This document shows positions 32,507 to 43,684 of a stretch of 64,000 bases of DNA, piece after piece. Position 1 is the first letter of the stretch. Every line of letters starts with the position of its first letter. Source of the DNA: Pascua guehoae (taxonomy: Eukaryota > Basidiomycota > Tremellomycetes > Trichosporonales > Trichosporonaceae). Location: positions 62,001 through 126,000 of the forward strand of contig BCJX01000013.1 of the NCBI GenBank assembly GCA_001600415.1, given 5' to 3'. Position numbers and translations under genes: made by a program. The notes under the pieces were generated by a model. That model was not told where the DNA came from. It ran no database searches and saw only the letters and a list, made by a program, of their open reading frames with translations.

Positions 32507-34552
32507 CTAGACTTTCTCAACATGCGCCACCGCGACCTTGTCGTCCATATCAGATCCCCTCCTAAACTTTGAATCGCGGCGCGAACCACGCCGGGACGAA
32601 ATCGAGTGGCGTATGCCGTGTTTGGCGTGGACAAACTCGTCCGTCTGCGCGACGCCCGAGCCGTCTTGATACCCAACCTTTGCCTCTTCAAAGTGGGACC
32701 CGTCGGCCTCGGGGCCAAGAATGATGCAGATGAGGAGGAAGGCAATGACGACGCCAATGAGGATACCCTGTATTGTGGCATAGTCGGGCACAATCGTGCC
32801 GTCCGGCAGCGTCGTCCTGAGCTTGTCTCCGGCGGTAGCCTCGATCTGCGCTGCGGCGGACGACGCGGCGTTGCCCAGCTGGTACGCGATGCCGGCAAAC
32901 GACGCGCGGAAGGCGGGGGGCGAGATTTCGCCCAGGTAGATGGGCACCACGCCCCATGTGCCCTGTACGCCAAACATGACAAAGAAGCCGCCGGCGGTCA
33001 GCGACGCAAATGTGCTGGGCATGATCCAGAGGGGGATAAACGCGGCGGTAAAGAGCATGAACACAATGGCGCACAGCCGGCGGCCCATGTACTGCGACAC
33101 GTAGCCCGCAATGGCGCCGCCAATGACGGCACCGACGTTTGTGATAATGGTCGAAATGTTGGCGTCGTGCGGCGAAATGCCCTTGGTGACTTGGAGGTAT
33201 GTGGGGAAGAGATCTTGCGAGCCGTGCGAGAGAAAGTTGAAGCCTGGCAGTGAGTTGGGGCTCGAAGAACATGGCAAAGGCGGGAGCCACTGCGGGCCGA
33301 CTCCTACTCACCAGTCATGACAAAGACGCCCCAGATGCAGCGGAGCCAGTTTGTCTTGAGCATGGCCCACACTTCGCGCATAAACCTTTTCCCGGCGCCC
33401 TTGCTGCTCCCGTCCTCCTTTGCGCGCGCGCGAGCCTCGCGATACTGCCTCGACTCGGGGAGTATTGCGCGGAAGATGGCCGACGCGAGCGAAAACCCGG
33501 CCCCGATAAAGTAGACGCTGCGCCAGTGGTACTTCGACGTGGGGACGACGGTCAGGTTGATGATGGCCGCGAGGAGGTATCCAAACGAGTATCCTGGCTG
33601 GAGGATGCCCGAGCAAAACCCGCGCGCTTGGACGGGCACGTTTTCCAGAGCCGTCGCCATGGCTTGGCCCCAGACACCGCCCATGACAATGCCGAAACAC
33701 GCGCGCACGCCTAGAAACTGCGTGTACGTGTTGACCAATCCGGAGGCCATTTCAAACACGGCAATCAGCACCATGTTGACCGTCAGCGTCCACCGCCGCC
33801 CGAAGCGGTCCGCCAGGATACCAAAGATGATGGCGCCAATGGACCGGAACAGGAGCGTCAGCGTCATGGCCGTCGTGATCGTGTGCTTGTCCCGGTCGAA
33901 TTGCTTGGTGAGCTCGACTAGTGTGACGGAGACCTGGCAGAGGGTCAGCCAATGTTCAGACCTGCCGCTGTGCTCTCGGGTGCGGCTGCGCTGTGCCTCG
34001 ACCCGTAATTCGATCCCACGGCTTGTTCACAGTGATGCCTTCGACGTCATCGACTTTCCCCGGCGCCGTCTTGAGCACCACCAACCTCCTCTGTGACCAC
34101 TCTCATCCTGGTGTGCCAGGAGCAGAGACCGTAAGGAAAGGGTCGCCCAGCCGCTTGGACGACTTTGTGGGATGGCTCCTCGGGCGAGTATGGCTCACAA
34201 CGACGTGTGGGATGCCTCTCTGCGCTGTGCTTGACCGACTCACCGCAAAGTAGTCGTAGCCATCACACGTCCACGCCCACCACCCGCACAAAAAGTACAT
34301 CCAGTCCATGGCCTTCATCATGACAAAGAGGCGGAAGGGGTTGTAAATGACCTCGTCGTCGGTCGTGTTCGCCTTCCACGTGGGAATCATGGCGCGTACA
34401 AATGTCCGGTCGCCGCGCCCCGCGTGCCAGCCGTCGAGCTGGGCGCGGATTGACTCGGGGTGGGGGTATGTGCCATGGTCGTACGCGGGGTCGTCGTTGA
34501 TGGCAACGGCCAGGTCGTGATCTTGGGCTGCTGGGGTGTGCGCGGACGTCAT
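32507..34552 (-). CDS. Jen1-like monocarboxylate (lactate/pyruvate) permease
   Basis: Plasma-membrane H+ symport of short monocarboxylates, SHS family of the MFS. Three exons (34244-34552, 33312-33933, 32507-33243) give 555 residues in phase. The long cytosolic N terminus precedes the first helix (FLCGWWAWTCDGYDYFAVSV, holding the family's D-x-Y/F-D-like start). The Jen1 signature N-x-x-S-H-x-S-Q-D-x-x-x-T is exact in NFLSHGSQDLFPT, split from the preceding helix by the second intron. Also seen: ILADRFGRRW, GGVWGQAMATALENVP, GGAIAGYVSQYMGRR and WGVVPIYLGEISP. The C-terminal cytosolic tail is Ser/Arg/Asp-rich. A TATATG element sits about 50 bp upstream. Convergent with the sugar porter; in other fungi Jen1 genes are repressed by glucose, which is not visible here. 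Confidence 0.92.
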
Positions 34553-35524
34553 TGTGCTTGTTTGGAACTCGCAGCGGTCATGTCCTTCCCCGCTTGCTCA
34601 TATATGCTGTTCAGGTCTTGCTCGCCTACTGGAGCTGTTGTGGCCACTGTGGTCCAGATGCCCACCATCGCCACCAACAATGGGCAGGTCTAGCGCGCCA
34701 CGGGTCAGGGTGCCGGCATACGGAAATCGAGCGGCCGCTCGTCTACCTCGTCTCGAGCGATTTGTTGTCGTCGACTCTGTCAGAGGTCAAGTGGACTGCA
34801 GGCACCGGGGGCCAGCCATTCCCATAGTAGCTGCCAACTGCCGCATGATCGGGTGCCTCAGATCATGGTGGCTTTTGCCGAGGAGAAATTGACCGACGAC
34901 AGGAGGATGGTTGTAAAAATTATGGCCTGTTTGGTGCCACCACTGGAGGACCGTCTGAAGTAGGTAGCTCCCGTGCAACACGCATGTTTCTTGGGCGGCC
35001 AAGGACCCTTTGATCGCGGAGATTGCAGGAGTGGGGCGGAGGGGACGACACAACAGAGCTCCAACTTCGTTCTGCCACGCCCTTGATGCGCACTTTGGCC
35101 GAGATATGGAGTGGAGCCCTGGCTCGGCGTCTCTCGGCATCTGCTACTTTTGGCCTCTTGGCCGTCAGACCAGTCATGGCCAGTCGCGTGACCGTTTAGC
35201 CGCCTACTGCCGGCGAGCCTTGCACCGCGTAACTTGACTGCGATTGCCATGTTCACTCCTGCAGAGGTATCGGCGGCGGCCCTGTGGGTTGGCTGCTCGG
35301 CGGCCAGGACACCCCTTCGTCATAAGTGAGCATACAGGCACAGATTAGGAACTTACGGCTGCGGGCTCGTAAGCCCAAAAAGCCAAAAATGCGTGAGAGT
35401 GAAACAAACAACGAAAGCCGTCAGTGACGCCTCTCCAACTCGTCTTCTCTCGAATACGCTTCATACAACTAACAGCCTTGCTACGGCAAACTCCTTCGCA
35501 GCGCTGCGCGTCTCGGTGACACAT
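34553..35524. other. Intergenic, no supported gene
   Basis: Promoter of the Jen1-like gene on the left, 3' flank of the YPD-repeat gene on the right. Overlapping short ORFs on both strands only. Confidence 0.5.
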
Positions 35525-37758
35525 TTACGGGTAGTTGCCGTGGGCGTCGGGGTACTGGCCGCGCTCGTTCGGGTAGCGACCCTGAGCGTCGGGGTACTGT
35601 TGTCAGCGATGCGTGCGGCGTTGGACAACAACTGTGGTTTCGACAGCACCACGACACCTTTAACTCATGAAGGATCTCTCACCCTCTCTCTTCTCCATCA
35701 CACACAGACACACACACACACAGACACACGCCCGCTCCTCGCCTTCCAGCACACTCAGAGGCGAAAGATGCAATGATCACGCGATACGTGACCAGGGCAC
35801 ATAAGAGATGGACGGAGAACAACTCCTCTGTCTCATCGTCGAACGCTCTCGATCTCGCCGCATCGTTCCCATCCGCACTGGGTACACTCAATTCACCCCT
35901 TCCCCACCCCAGCGGAGCGTGACGTCTGCCGACGGCGGCGCTCCCTACCGTTCCGCCAGGGGGGCCGCCAACCCCTTCGTTCGCCCACCCTGACTTCTTG
36001 TTCAACGCCGAGGAAGAGGCGATAAAGAGAGTATGTGCAGAACGAATCTGTCCCTCACTCCCTCACCCTCTCCATACACCGCTCCCCATCCTCTTCGAGC
36101 GTCCTCAGAGCAGAAGGAGAACGACTTCTGTCCCTCAAGCTCTTAATCCCCATCCCGTTCTGCACTTGGAGGCTGAATGACCGCGACTCCTGTCCCTCAC
36201 TCAACCTCTCGTTTCCCCACTCCCGTTCTCTTCGACCACACTCACGCGGCCGTTGTGGTCGGGGTAGTTGCCGTTGTGGTCGGGGTACTGGCCCTTCTCG
36301 TTGGGGTAGCGGCCCTGGGCATCGGGGTACTGTTGTTAGCGGTGATGGCGTTTGGACACGACACTCACACGACCGTTGTTGTCAGGGTAGTTGCCGTTGG
36401 CGTCGGGGTAGCGACCGTGGGCATCGGGGTAGCGACCGGACTCGTCGGGGTAGGGGCCGCCCTTCTGGCCCTTGCCGCCCTTGTTCTTGTTGTCCTTCTT
36501 GCCGTGCTTGCCGTGCTTGTTGTCCGAGTCCGAGTCGGACGACGAGCTGTTACCGCCCTGGGGCTTCTGGGCCCACTGCTGCTGGTGCTGCTGCTGGCCC
36601 TGCTGCTGGTTGTGCTTCTTCTCGTCGTCCTTCTTGTCCTGGTACTTGTTGTACGCGAGGGCAGCACCGCCAGCGACGGCAGCACCGGCAATGCCAGCAC
36701 CAATCTTCTGGCCCGTGCTCCAGCCCTCCTTAGCTGTGACCCAAGTCAGCGTGACGCGGCGAGGGATGATGGGGAACGTGTGTGAGTGAGACAGAGGCCT
36801 GTGTGGGCGAGGTCTGATCCCAAGGTCTGGTCTTGGCGGACAATGCACACTCACGAGGGGAGCCGCCGTGCTGCTGCTGCTGCTGGTACTGCTGCTCTTG
36901 CTTCTTCTCCTCCTTGTTCTCCTTGTACTTGTGGACGCCGTAACCGACAGCACCCGCGGCGGCGGCGACACCGGCAACGGCACCGAGCTTCTCCTTGCCG
37001 GAGACCTTGCCGTCGGAGTTGAAGTCGAAGACGCCCGCCTTCTGAGGCTGGCCGAACTGCTGCTGCTGCTTCTCCTCCTTGTTCTCCTTGTACTTGTGAA
37101 CGCCGTAGCCGACGGCACCCGCGGCGGCCGCAATACCCGCAGCAGCGCCAAGCTTCTCCTTGCCAGAGACCTTTCCGTCGCCGTCAAAGTCGAATACACC
37201 AGCCTTCTCGGGCTTCTGCTGCTGCTGGGGCTGGCCGGGGGGAGCGCCGGGGGGAGGGCCGTACATGTTGTGCGCGGCGTACTGCTGCTGCTGCTGCTCC
37301 TGCTTCTTCTCCTCCTTGTTCTCCTTGTACTTGTGGACGCCATAACCGACAGCGCCCGCGGCGGCGGCGACACCAGCGACAGCACCGAGCTTCTCCTTGC
37401 CCGAGACCTTTCCGTCGCCGTCAAAGTCGAAGACACCAGCCTTCTGGGGCTTCTCGGCCTGGTTGAACTGCTGCTGCTGGAACTGGGGCTGCGACTGCTG
37501 GGGAGGCGAGTCCTTCTTGTCCGAGTGCTTCTTGTAAGCGTAGATGCCGCCGCCAATGGCACCCGCAGTGGCGAGCGCGCCGCCGGCGGCCATGAGCTTC
37601 TCCTTGGTCGAGACCTTTCCGTCGCCGTCAAAGTCGAGTACGCCGGCCTTCTGCTGCGGACCGCCGTGGCTGCGGTCGCGCTCCTCCTGCTCCTGCTGCT
37701 GCTGAGCGTTGAGGTTGACCTGCTGGATGCCCTGCGCGAGGTTGTCAAAGAAACCCAT
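35525..37758 (-). CDS. EF-hand / Ala-Gly helix / YPD-repeat protein, lineage-specific
   Basis: Unrecognised as a whole. Four exons (36855-37758, 36369-36733, 36246-36329, 35525-35596) give 474 residues. After MGFFDNLAQGIQQVNLNAQ come four tandem units: a canonical calcium loop DFDGDGKVSxKE (D1, D3, D5, G6, S9, E12; the fourth copy reads DFNSDGKVSGKE) followed by an Ala/Gly helix like GAVAGVAAAAGAVGYGVHKY and a KENKEEKK tail, with Gln-rich spacers. A fifth unit keeps only the helix (IGAGIAGAAVAGGAALAYNKY). The C terminus is a tract of Y-P-D-x-x-G-R/N/Q repeats spread over three exons. No signal peptide. Likely calcium-binding and self-associating through glycine-zipper helices (inference). Last intron (649 nt, with a CA repeat) is long; retaining it ends the protein soon after exon 3. 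Confidence 0.85.
35698..35728. repeat. (CA)n microsatellite inside the last intron of the YPD-repeat gene
   Basis: ACACACAGACACACACACAC-type run of about 30 bp. Confidence 0.85.
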
Positions 37759-37857
37759 GGTGGATGAGGTGGGTGAGAGAGAGTGTATGTGCGATGAGAA
37801 GAGAAAGGAAGGTGGGGTGGGATGGGATGCGAGGAAGACGTGTCTTAAGCGGACGAG

Positions 37858-37876
37858 GGGGGGGGGGGGGGGGGGG
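37858..37876. repeat. Poly-G run (G18-19) upstream of the YPD-repeat gene
   Basis: Uninterrupted G on the plus strand about 100 bp upstream of the ATG (37758), inside a G-rich region with further GGGG blocks; could form G-quadruplexes. The exact length is prone to sequencing error. Confidence 0.8.
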
Positions 37877-39608
37877 CGGTGCGTAGGTCGGGTGGGTCGG
37901 TGAGTGCGAGACGGAGAGTGGGGCTAGCGGGGGGGTCGGTGCGAGGCGCAGTGCGGGGGCAAGGGAAGTGGGCGAGAAGGGCGAGGAGCGTACTTGGGGA
38001 CTGGCACAGCGTGCGTCATGCACAGCGCGCCCAGCAAAAGCGGAAGAAAGGAAGGAAGGCAGTAGGGAAGCACACCGAATGAGGAATGGGGCCAGAGCAA
38101 ACGTGAACAGCAGATGGCGTGGGCGCGTGTCTGTATCGTCTCGATCGTGCCATCAATGGCCCATCGGAAGTGCACAGCGCAGAGGTGCTATAGGGTGCGA
38201 GGAAAAAGGTGGTCTGTGCACGATTAGACACGTCGATTGTCCCTGAGGGATCAAAGCCAAGACATCCAAGACACTGCTGCCAACGTGTATTCAACGACGT
38301 CACAGATGGGTTGAGGCGGCGCAGAAGTGGGATGGGTGCGAGATCATGCGAGATCGGAAGAATGAAACGAGTCCCTTAGTGATCAGCGGAGACATGCAGC
38401 TCGGTGCAGATCAAAGCGCAGCCATTGACGTCCAGCATGTCCTGCGTCCCACTCGTCGAGCCACGTCACATGCATCGGCCATGGCGCCCATCGCATGAGT
38501 AGCGATTGAGCGCCAACGGGCTGTGCAGAGAACTCAGTTGGGTACGAATGGGCCGCAGAGGAACGCAGCCGCAAACATGTAAACAGATGGCTTGATTAGG
38601 ACCAGGGGAATCTCGGTAGCTCGGTGTAGCGTGTACCGCGTGCACAGCACGCACGCTCGCAATAGCCTATTGGGAGTTGACAGTGTGTGCGTGCTGTGCG
38701 TGCTCGTGTGCTTTTGCGTGATTTATTCGACCGTGTGTGCTGCACTCCCAACGAAGGAAGTGAGACAAGCACAGTCCTGCGGAAGGTATCCAACGATCGC
38801 AATGAACTAGATGCCGCACGCACAGCAACACATTGGATCGCCCTTTGCTTAATGATTCGCGATGCTCGCTCGCATCATGCTCCTTGTAGGGTGCTAATCA
38901 TGACACCCTGCACCAGCGCAGTACAACACCGTTTGCCCTCCACGAAGACGTACATCGTTACGTTTACCCTACGAAGCAATGCGACATGCGAATCCCAGGT
39001 GTGGGTGTGTGGACACGGCGCAGACCGCGAGCCTTGGCCAGACCGGCTGATCATTGGATCTTGTGTCAAGCATGCACCACACATGCCGCACACGCTGCGG
39101 CCTGACACCCAACCAAGCTTGATTGCCTGCGGCCAGCGGATCGTCAGCCGTTCAACCCCGACGCTCAACGCCGACGCCCAATGGCCAATGGCCGATGGTC
39201 GGCATGTAGCGGCTTAGCAGCCGTCCGCACTCTTTACTCACTATACACGAACCCATCATAGCACCACCAAACCCTTACCCCCCGCAGCCGAGCCTGGACG
39301 AAGGTGTGCCAGTGCCTGATGTGAGAAGGTGGTGAACCGGTTGTGGGTACTGAACGGATTGGGGGGGGGGACGTGCAGTTCCGGCTGCTGGAGCAAGGTC
39401 CGACACTAGCGCACACATAGGCAAACTGTAGTACTGTTCCAACCCCCATATACAGTAAAGGCAAACACGAGTTTCACAAAGGTGTACGTGCACCATGCAC
39501 CTCCATGAAAGAGCAGATGGGGCGGTGTTTCCCTTCAAGGGTGACGACTTCTGAAACACCGTTGCTGTTTCACTCCTGCTGTATTCAGGGCACAGGGGCG
39601 GCCGAGAA

Positions 39609-39636
39609 ATGACGCGTCATTCTTCGAATCACGTGA
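39609..39636. promoter_or_regulatory. 12-bp palindrome ATGACGCGTCAT next to an E-box TCACGTGA
   Basis: ATGACGCGTCAT (39609-39620) is a perfect palindrome containing an ACGCGT core; TCACGTGA is at 39629-39636. No gene start lies close by. Confidence 0.35.
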
Positions 39637-41236
39637 TCTGATACCCCAAGTGGCCTTTCCAGGGAGGGACTGGGTATGTGTTTCATCGGGCATCTAAAAT
39701 TGTCACTACGAAATTGAGGACGCTGAGTCCATCCTCGTAGTGTGCTTCTCGGGGACTCAAGAAACACACAACTCGCCTAACTTTCAGTCTCATTTATCAT
39801 CTTGTGGATTTCGTGCCTGATATTTCAGATCTCCGTCTGTGCCAGTGTCTCACTCTCACCAACCTTAACATGCTTCTCCAGCAACAATGTTTCGAACGAC
39901 AACGGCACGTCGGAGACGAACGATGGCCAGGGTTGATCAGAGCCGGCTGCACAAGGTTTGCAGAAGGTTCATGGAATTGCGCGTTCACTGCCGTCCACGA
40001 TCTCCCACCCCGCCACCGCACGGTCCTGCCGATCGGATCGGATGAGCCTCCCTCGATGATGACGAACGGTAACGTATCCTTGAAGCGACGGGACGGGGGA
40101 AGAAGGCCAGCCAATTGCCTAGCTACTGCACCGCCCAAGGCGAAAGCCATCCCGAGCACGCTTCCCAGCTCACGTCTGTGGTCTTCGCACCCACATTGTG
40201 GTGCTGATGCCAGGGGACCCGAGGCGTCCAATGAGATACATGAGATACCGTCCAACATGGCGTCATGTTAGGTAAGGTTTCCTGTCGCTGTGCCGCATGG
40301 GCCTTTTGTCTGGGCCCAACCCAGGTTCTGCGGTGATCTGATCAAAATCGGCCAGTGGAGGCGGTCTTGGTCACTTCTGACCATTGTGGTTGATATGAGC
40401 GGGCCTCTCTCCGCACGCAAGTACAGTACACTGCACTCATAGTACTGACATAGCAACAATGGAATACCACAGGTTCAACATGAGGGGGATAGCCCCCAAC
40501 CTCTTGGTGTCCGTAAAGAGAACAACTTCCAGGTCCAACGCCACCAATGGTCTGTGAGATGCTGCCAAGCACGAGGAGCGAGTGTGTGCTTCTGTTCTTG
40601 GTCAGCACGGACCATCTTTGCAGTACCGACCAGACTGGTACCCCGCTCATGAGCAGTCTTGACAGCCTATGGTGCCCCGTGGTGACAGCAGCACAGGAAT
40701 TAGTATCAACTAGCCATGTTTCTCTCAATCATCATCAACGTGGCCAGATACAATGTCCACCGACCCTCCAGAGGTCAGTCGTCCTACCTTTCCTCTGCTG
40801 ATGGGAGCAGAAAATAGCACCAATACTACGCACCGAGTCACCTGATTCCTTGGGGCAAGAGGTTGGTCTCCGCCCAAAGGTACGATGCTTTTGTTGCCTG
40901 CTGACGACAGAATGAGCCACAAACCGGCTTCAAGATGCCGTTGCCACCGGGCCCATGGAGACGCGCAACACTGCCATTTTGCAAGGCCTCACTACCCTCA
41001 AAGGAGGGCGGCGTCAGTCTACATGCGCAGTGGTTACTGACGCCGACAGGACAAGACCGAATGGCTCGAACGCACCAGGTCGGTCGCCGAGTCTGCGTCT
41101 TTGACAGGTGTGCTTACCTTTCCCTACTCAACTGACATGAGCAGAAAGCGACGTCTCGTCGACCAAAGGACAGAGTAGAGGGCCAAACTCTGAACGGTGT
41201 TCGAAATGCCGCCATGTCCACGAGGAACGTCCTCCC

Positions 41237-43161
41237 ATGCCAAACCCCCTGTCCACGCCACCTTTACCTCACAGCGGCGACGGGCCGATTACATCTCTCC
41301 CCGTCTTCCCAAGGCCCATTCACTGCGACGCGTATCCGCCCTCGGCCGTGTCGTACATTTGCAAGGGCCGCCTCCTGCAATACGCGTCGTTCTTTTACCA
41401 CCTCGCGCATCACGACGAGTTTCTCATGTGCACGCACTGTTTCGCGGTGCACGTCCGCGGCTCAGTGATCGAGGACTGTTTCAAAGGCGTCGAAAAGCCC
41501 TTTGGCGGCCGGTGCCGGTTCTGCACCCCACGCATGAGGCAGCTCCTGGAGGCTGCCAAAGAGTCCCCGACAAGTGGCATCCTCGAGTTGTCGGGGTTTA
41601 TCCAAAGAAGAGCGCTCATGGGCGACTGCCCCCGCAGTCGTGCGGCGGGGTTGGAAGCCGAGATTGAATGGTACATGGAAGAAGCCGTCACGCGGGAAGT
41701 GGAGATTGCAGTGTGCGAGCCTTGCTACGAGGATATCCTGTCCACTACGCGGCTTGCCAAGAAATTCAGAAAGGAACGCCCGCTCCCGAGTTTCAAATTG
41801 AAGTGTGGACTGTACGAACCGTTCCCACGACGCTCGGCACTGGCACTCAACGATCGGGTGGAAACTACAGAGCCAATCTCGCGCGTCTGGGTGCGCGAGC
41901 GTTCCGAGCGCAAGAGCTTGCCGGTGTGCCCGTCCAAGGGTTTCTTCCACACGAATACGGTGTGGTACACTACCGTTAAAAGGCTGCATAACCATCACAA
42001 GACGGTCCTCATCATTTGCGACGCGTGCCACGACGACCACATCGAGTACTCTCGCTTCCGCCACGAGTTTAAGGGCTTTGTCCCGACGTTTAATAATGTA
42101 AAGTATGTCTGCGCGTTGGGCCACTTTGACGCGCTCAAGTTTGCGTGGTGGACGGCCGTCGACCACGGGACGTTTGGAATGTGGCTGAGGGCTGCCGAGC
42201 GAGTCCTCTCGGCGCACTACGATCGTACCGGCGACCGGTGGCCGACACTCGGGCACGACACCCAGCTGACCGAACGCAACTACCCGTGGCACACGATTGC
42301 GAGTACGGGCGGCCCGAGTTTTATCTGCGGGACATGCTATGCGTGTGTACTCGAGCCTCTTGGTCTCCATGGTCTTTTGAGTCCTAGAGACCAAGACCCT
42401 CCACAAGGACGAAGCTGCCCCCTCTGCCCCGGCGCACCGCTCCGTCACGCATACCTGGGCAGCATCTACGAGGCAGTCGAGACGGGTGTCGCCGGGCGCT
42501 TTTTAGAGTTTGTCCGCCGCTCCGTACGGGGTCCCGACGACGCGTTGCGCAACATTGAGCCTTGTCCAGGTGATGACCGCACCAAGGACCGGTACTGGTA
42601 CGGCTGGGCCGACATTGCGCCCGGGTTCACACCAAACGTGCACATTTGCGAAGAGTGCTGGGCTGTCTATGCGCGCCAGACCAGCCTCGCCGAGTGGGTC
42701 CCCGAACAGCTCAAGTACCGCCAGCGTGGCACGCGATGCTGCCTCCACTCACCACGCGTGCGCGAGTGGTGGACCATTGCGTGCCAGAGAATCGAAAAGA
42801 TTGGCAAGAACCCGCACCAGCGCGAGGAAGAAGCCGAGGCTGCTGTGACCGAACTGCGTATAATGGTTCAAGCTCGTGAAAAGGTGACGTACCTGCCACG
42901 GAAAAATAGCCTTGGTTACAGAACTGACACTGTGCACAGGTGTACGAGGCGGCTGTCACTCCCAGGCGAGACCTCCACATCAATCGGATCTTCAACCAAC
43001 TCGATGCCGCCGCAAATATCGTCGACAGCGTTGCTAAAATGGCAACTGGCCAGTACGATGTTGCCGGACACATTGTCGACGCCGCACGCGCCCTCTACGA
43101 GGCCAAGAATGCCAAGGAACAGATTAAAATCCTTGATGAGCTGTGGGAGGAGTGGAAGTAG
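41237..43161 (+). CDS. Large protein of repeated Cys modules, unrecognised
   Basis: Two exons (41237-42883, 42940-43161) give 622 residues. Not recognised. The body consists of about five related modules, each opening with a hydrophobic strand ending in C-x2-C and closing with a further Cys pair or Cys 30-45 residues later: FLMCTHC...GRCRFC, IAVCEPC...LKCGLY, VLIICDACHDDH...YVCALGH, SFICGTCYACV...SCPLC, VHICEECWAVY...TRCCLHSP. Between the last modules lie aromatic segments (VWYTTVKRLHNHH, YPWHTIASTGGP, YWYGWADIAPGF). The second exon is a helical tail with NQLDAAANIVDSVAKMA and ILDELWEEWK, coiled-coil-like. Zinc binding is inferred from the CxxC pairs. Start 41237 is the first ATG in frame; two out-of-frame ATGs precede it at 41203 and 41214. 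Confidence 0.8.
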
Positions 43162-43684
43162 CGAAACAGTGCTAAAGAAAGGTGAGGTTGGAGTGTGTCT
43201 CAGGGGGTTACGTTGGACATGTGTGGAGAGTGTCGGTGGGTCTCCGAACGCTCGCTCATATCGATGAGCACCGAGTGAGTGGTTGCAACTGTGACAGATC
43301 AACCGACGCTAATGGTACCACGCTCAGTGCGCATCCCCCGCCTCAGTATTGAACGTTACTGTCGGCATTTGCGCTTCCCTTCGTCCCAAGAGTTGTTTAA
43401 ATGTGAGGCTCACAGAGCTAGCCCCATCTAACCCGAGTAGTCAAGCCAGCCCGGCCCCGTTTTTGATACCCCTATAGCCATTTTTGAGAGTCATCTTCTA
43501 ATGTGTACCCGAAGCTCGGCATGTTTGGGCCTGTTTATCGGTCTCAGCTCGTGTTACTTGGTGGCCAGCTGTCGGCCCTCTGCAAAACACCCGTCCCATT
43601 CCCAGTTGACATGCCCATTTTACGTCCATCCCATCCCACAGACTAATGCTTGCTCATCCACAGCACCGCGTCATGGGGCAAAAG
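43162..43684. other. Intergenic between convergent genes
   Basis: 3' flanks only; no feature seen. Confidence 0.5.

Larger units (their letters stand above)
37759..41236. other. 3.5-kb stretch without a supported gene
   Basis: Begins with the promoter of the YPD-repeat gene. Open frames of 128-176 codons (38687-39217 plus, 39797-40258 minus, 39804-40271 plus, 40342-40728 minus) overlap antisense partners and resemble nothing known. A palindrome/E-box pair at 39609-39636 is listed separately. Could hold non-coding RNA or intron-rich lineage-specific genes I cannot resolve. Confidence 0.45.

Noticed and set aside
36336..37748. 470-codon minus-strand frame rich in Ser/Arg/Thr overlapping the EF-hand/YPD gene
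   Set aside because: It is the shifted reading of the repeat-encoding exons; low-complexity Ser/Arg/Thr output comes from GAC/AAG/GGC repeats.
41462..42448. 328-codon frame antisense to the Cys-module protein
   Set aside because: Antisense to a better supported repeated, Cys-patterned frame with a proper intron.
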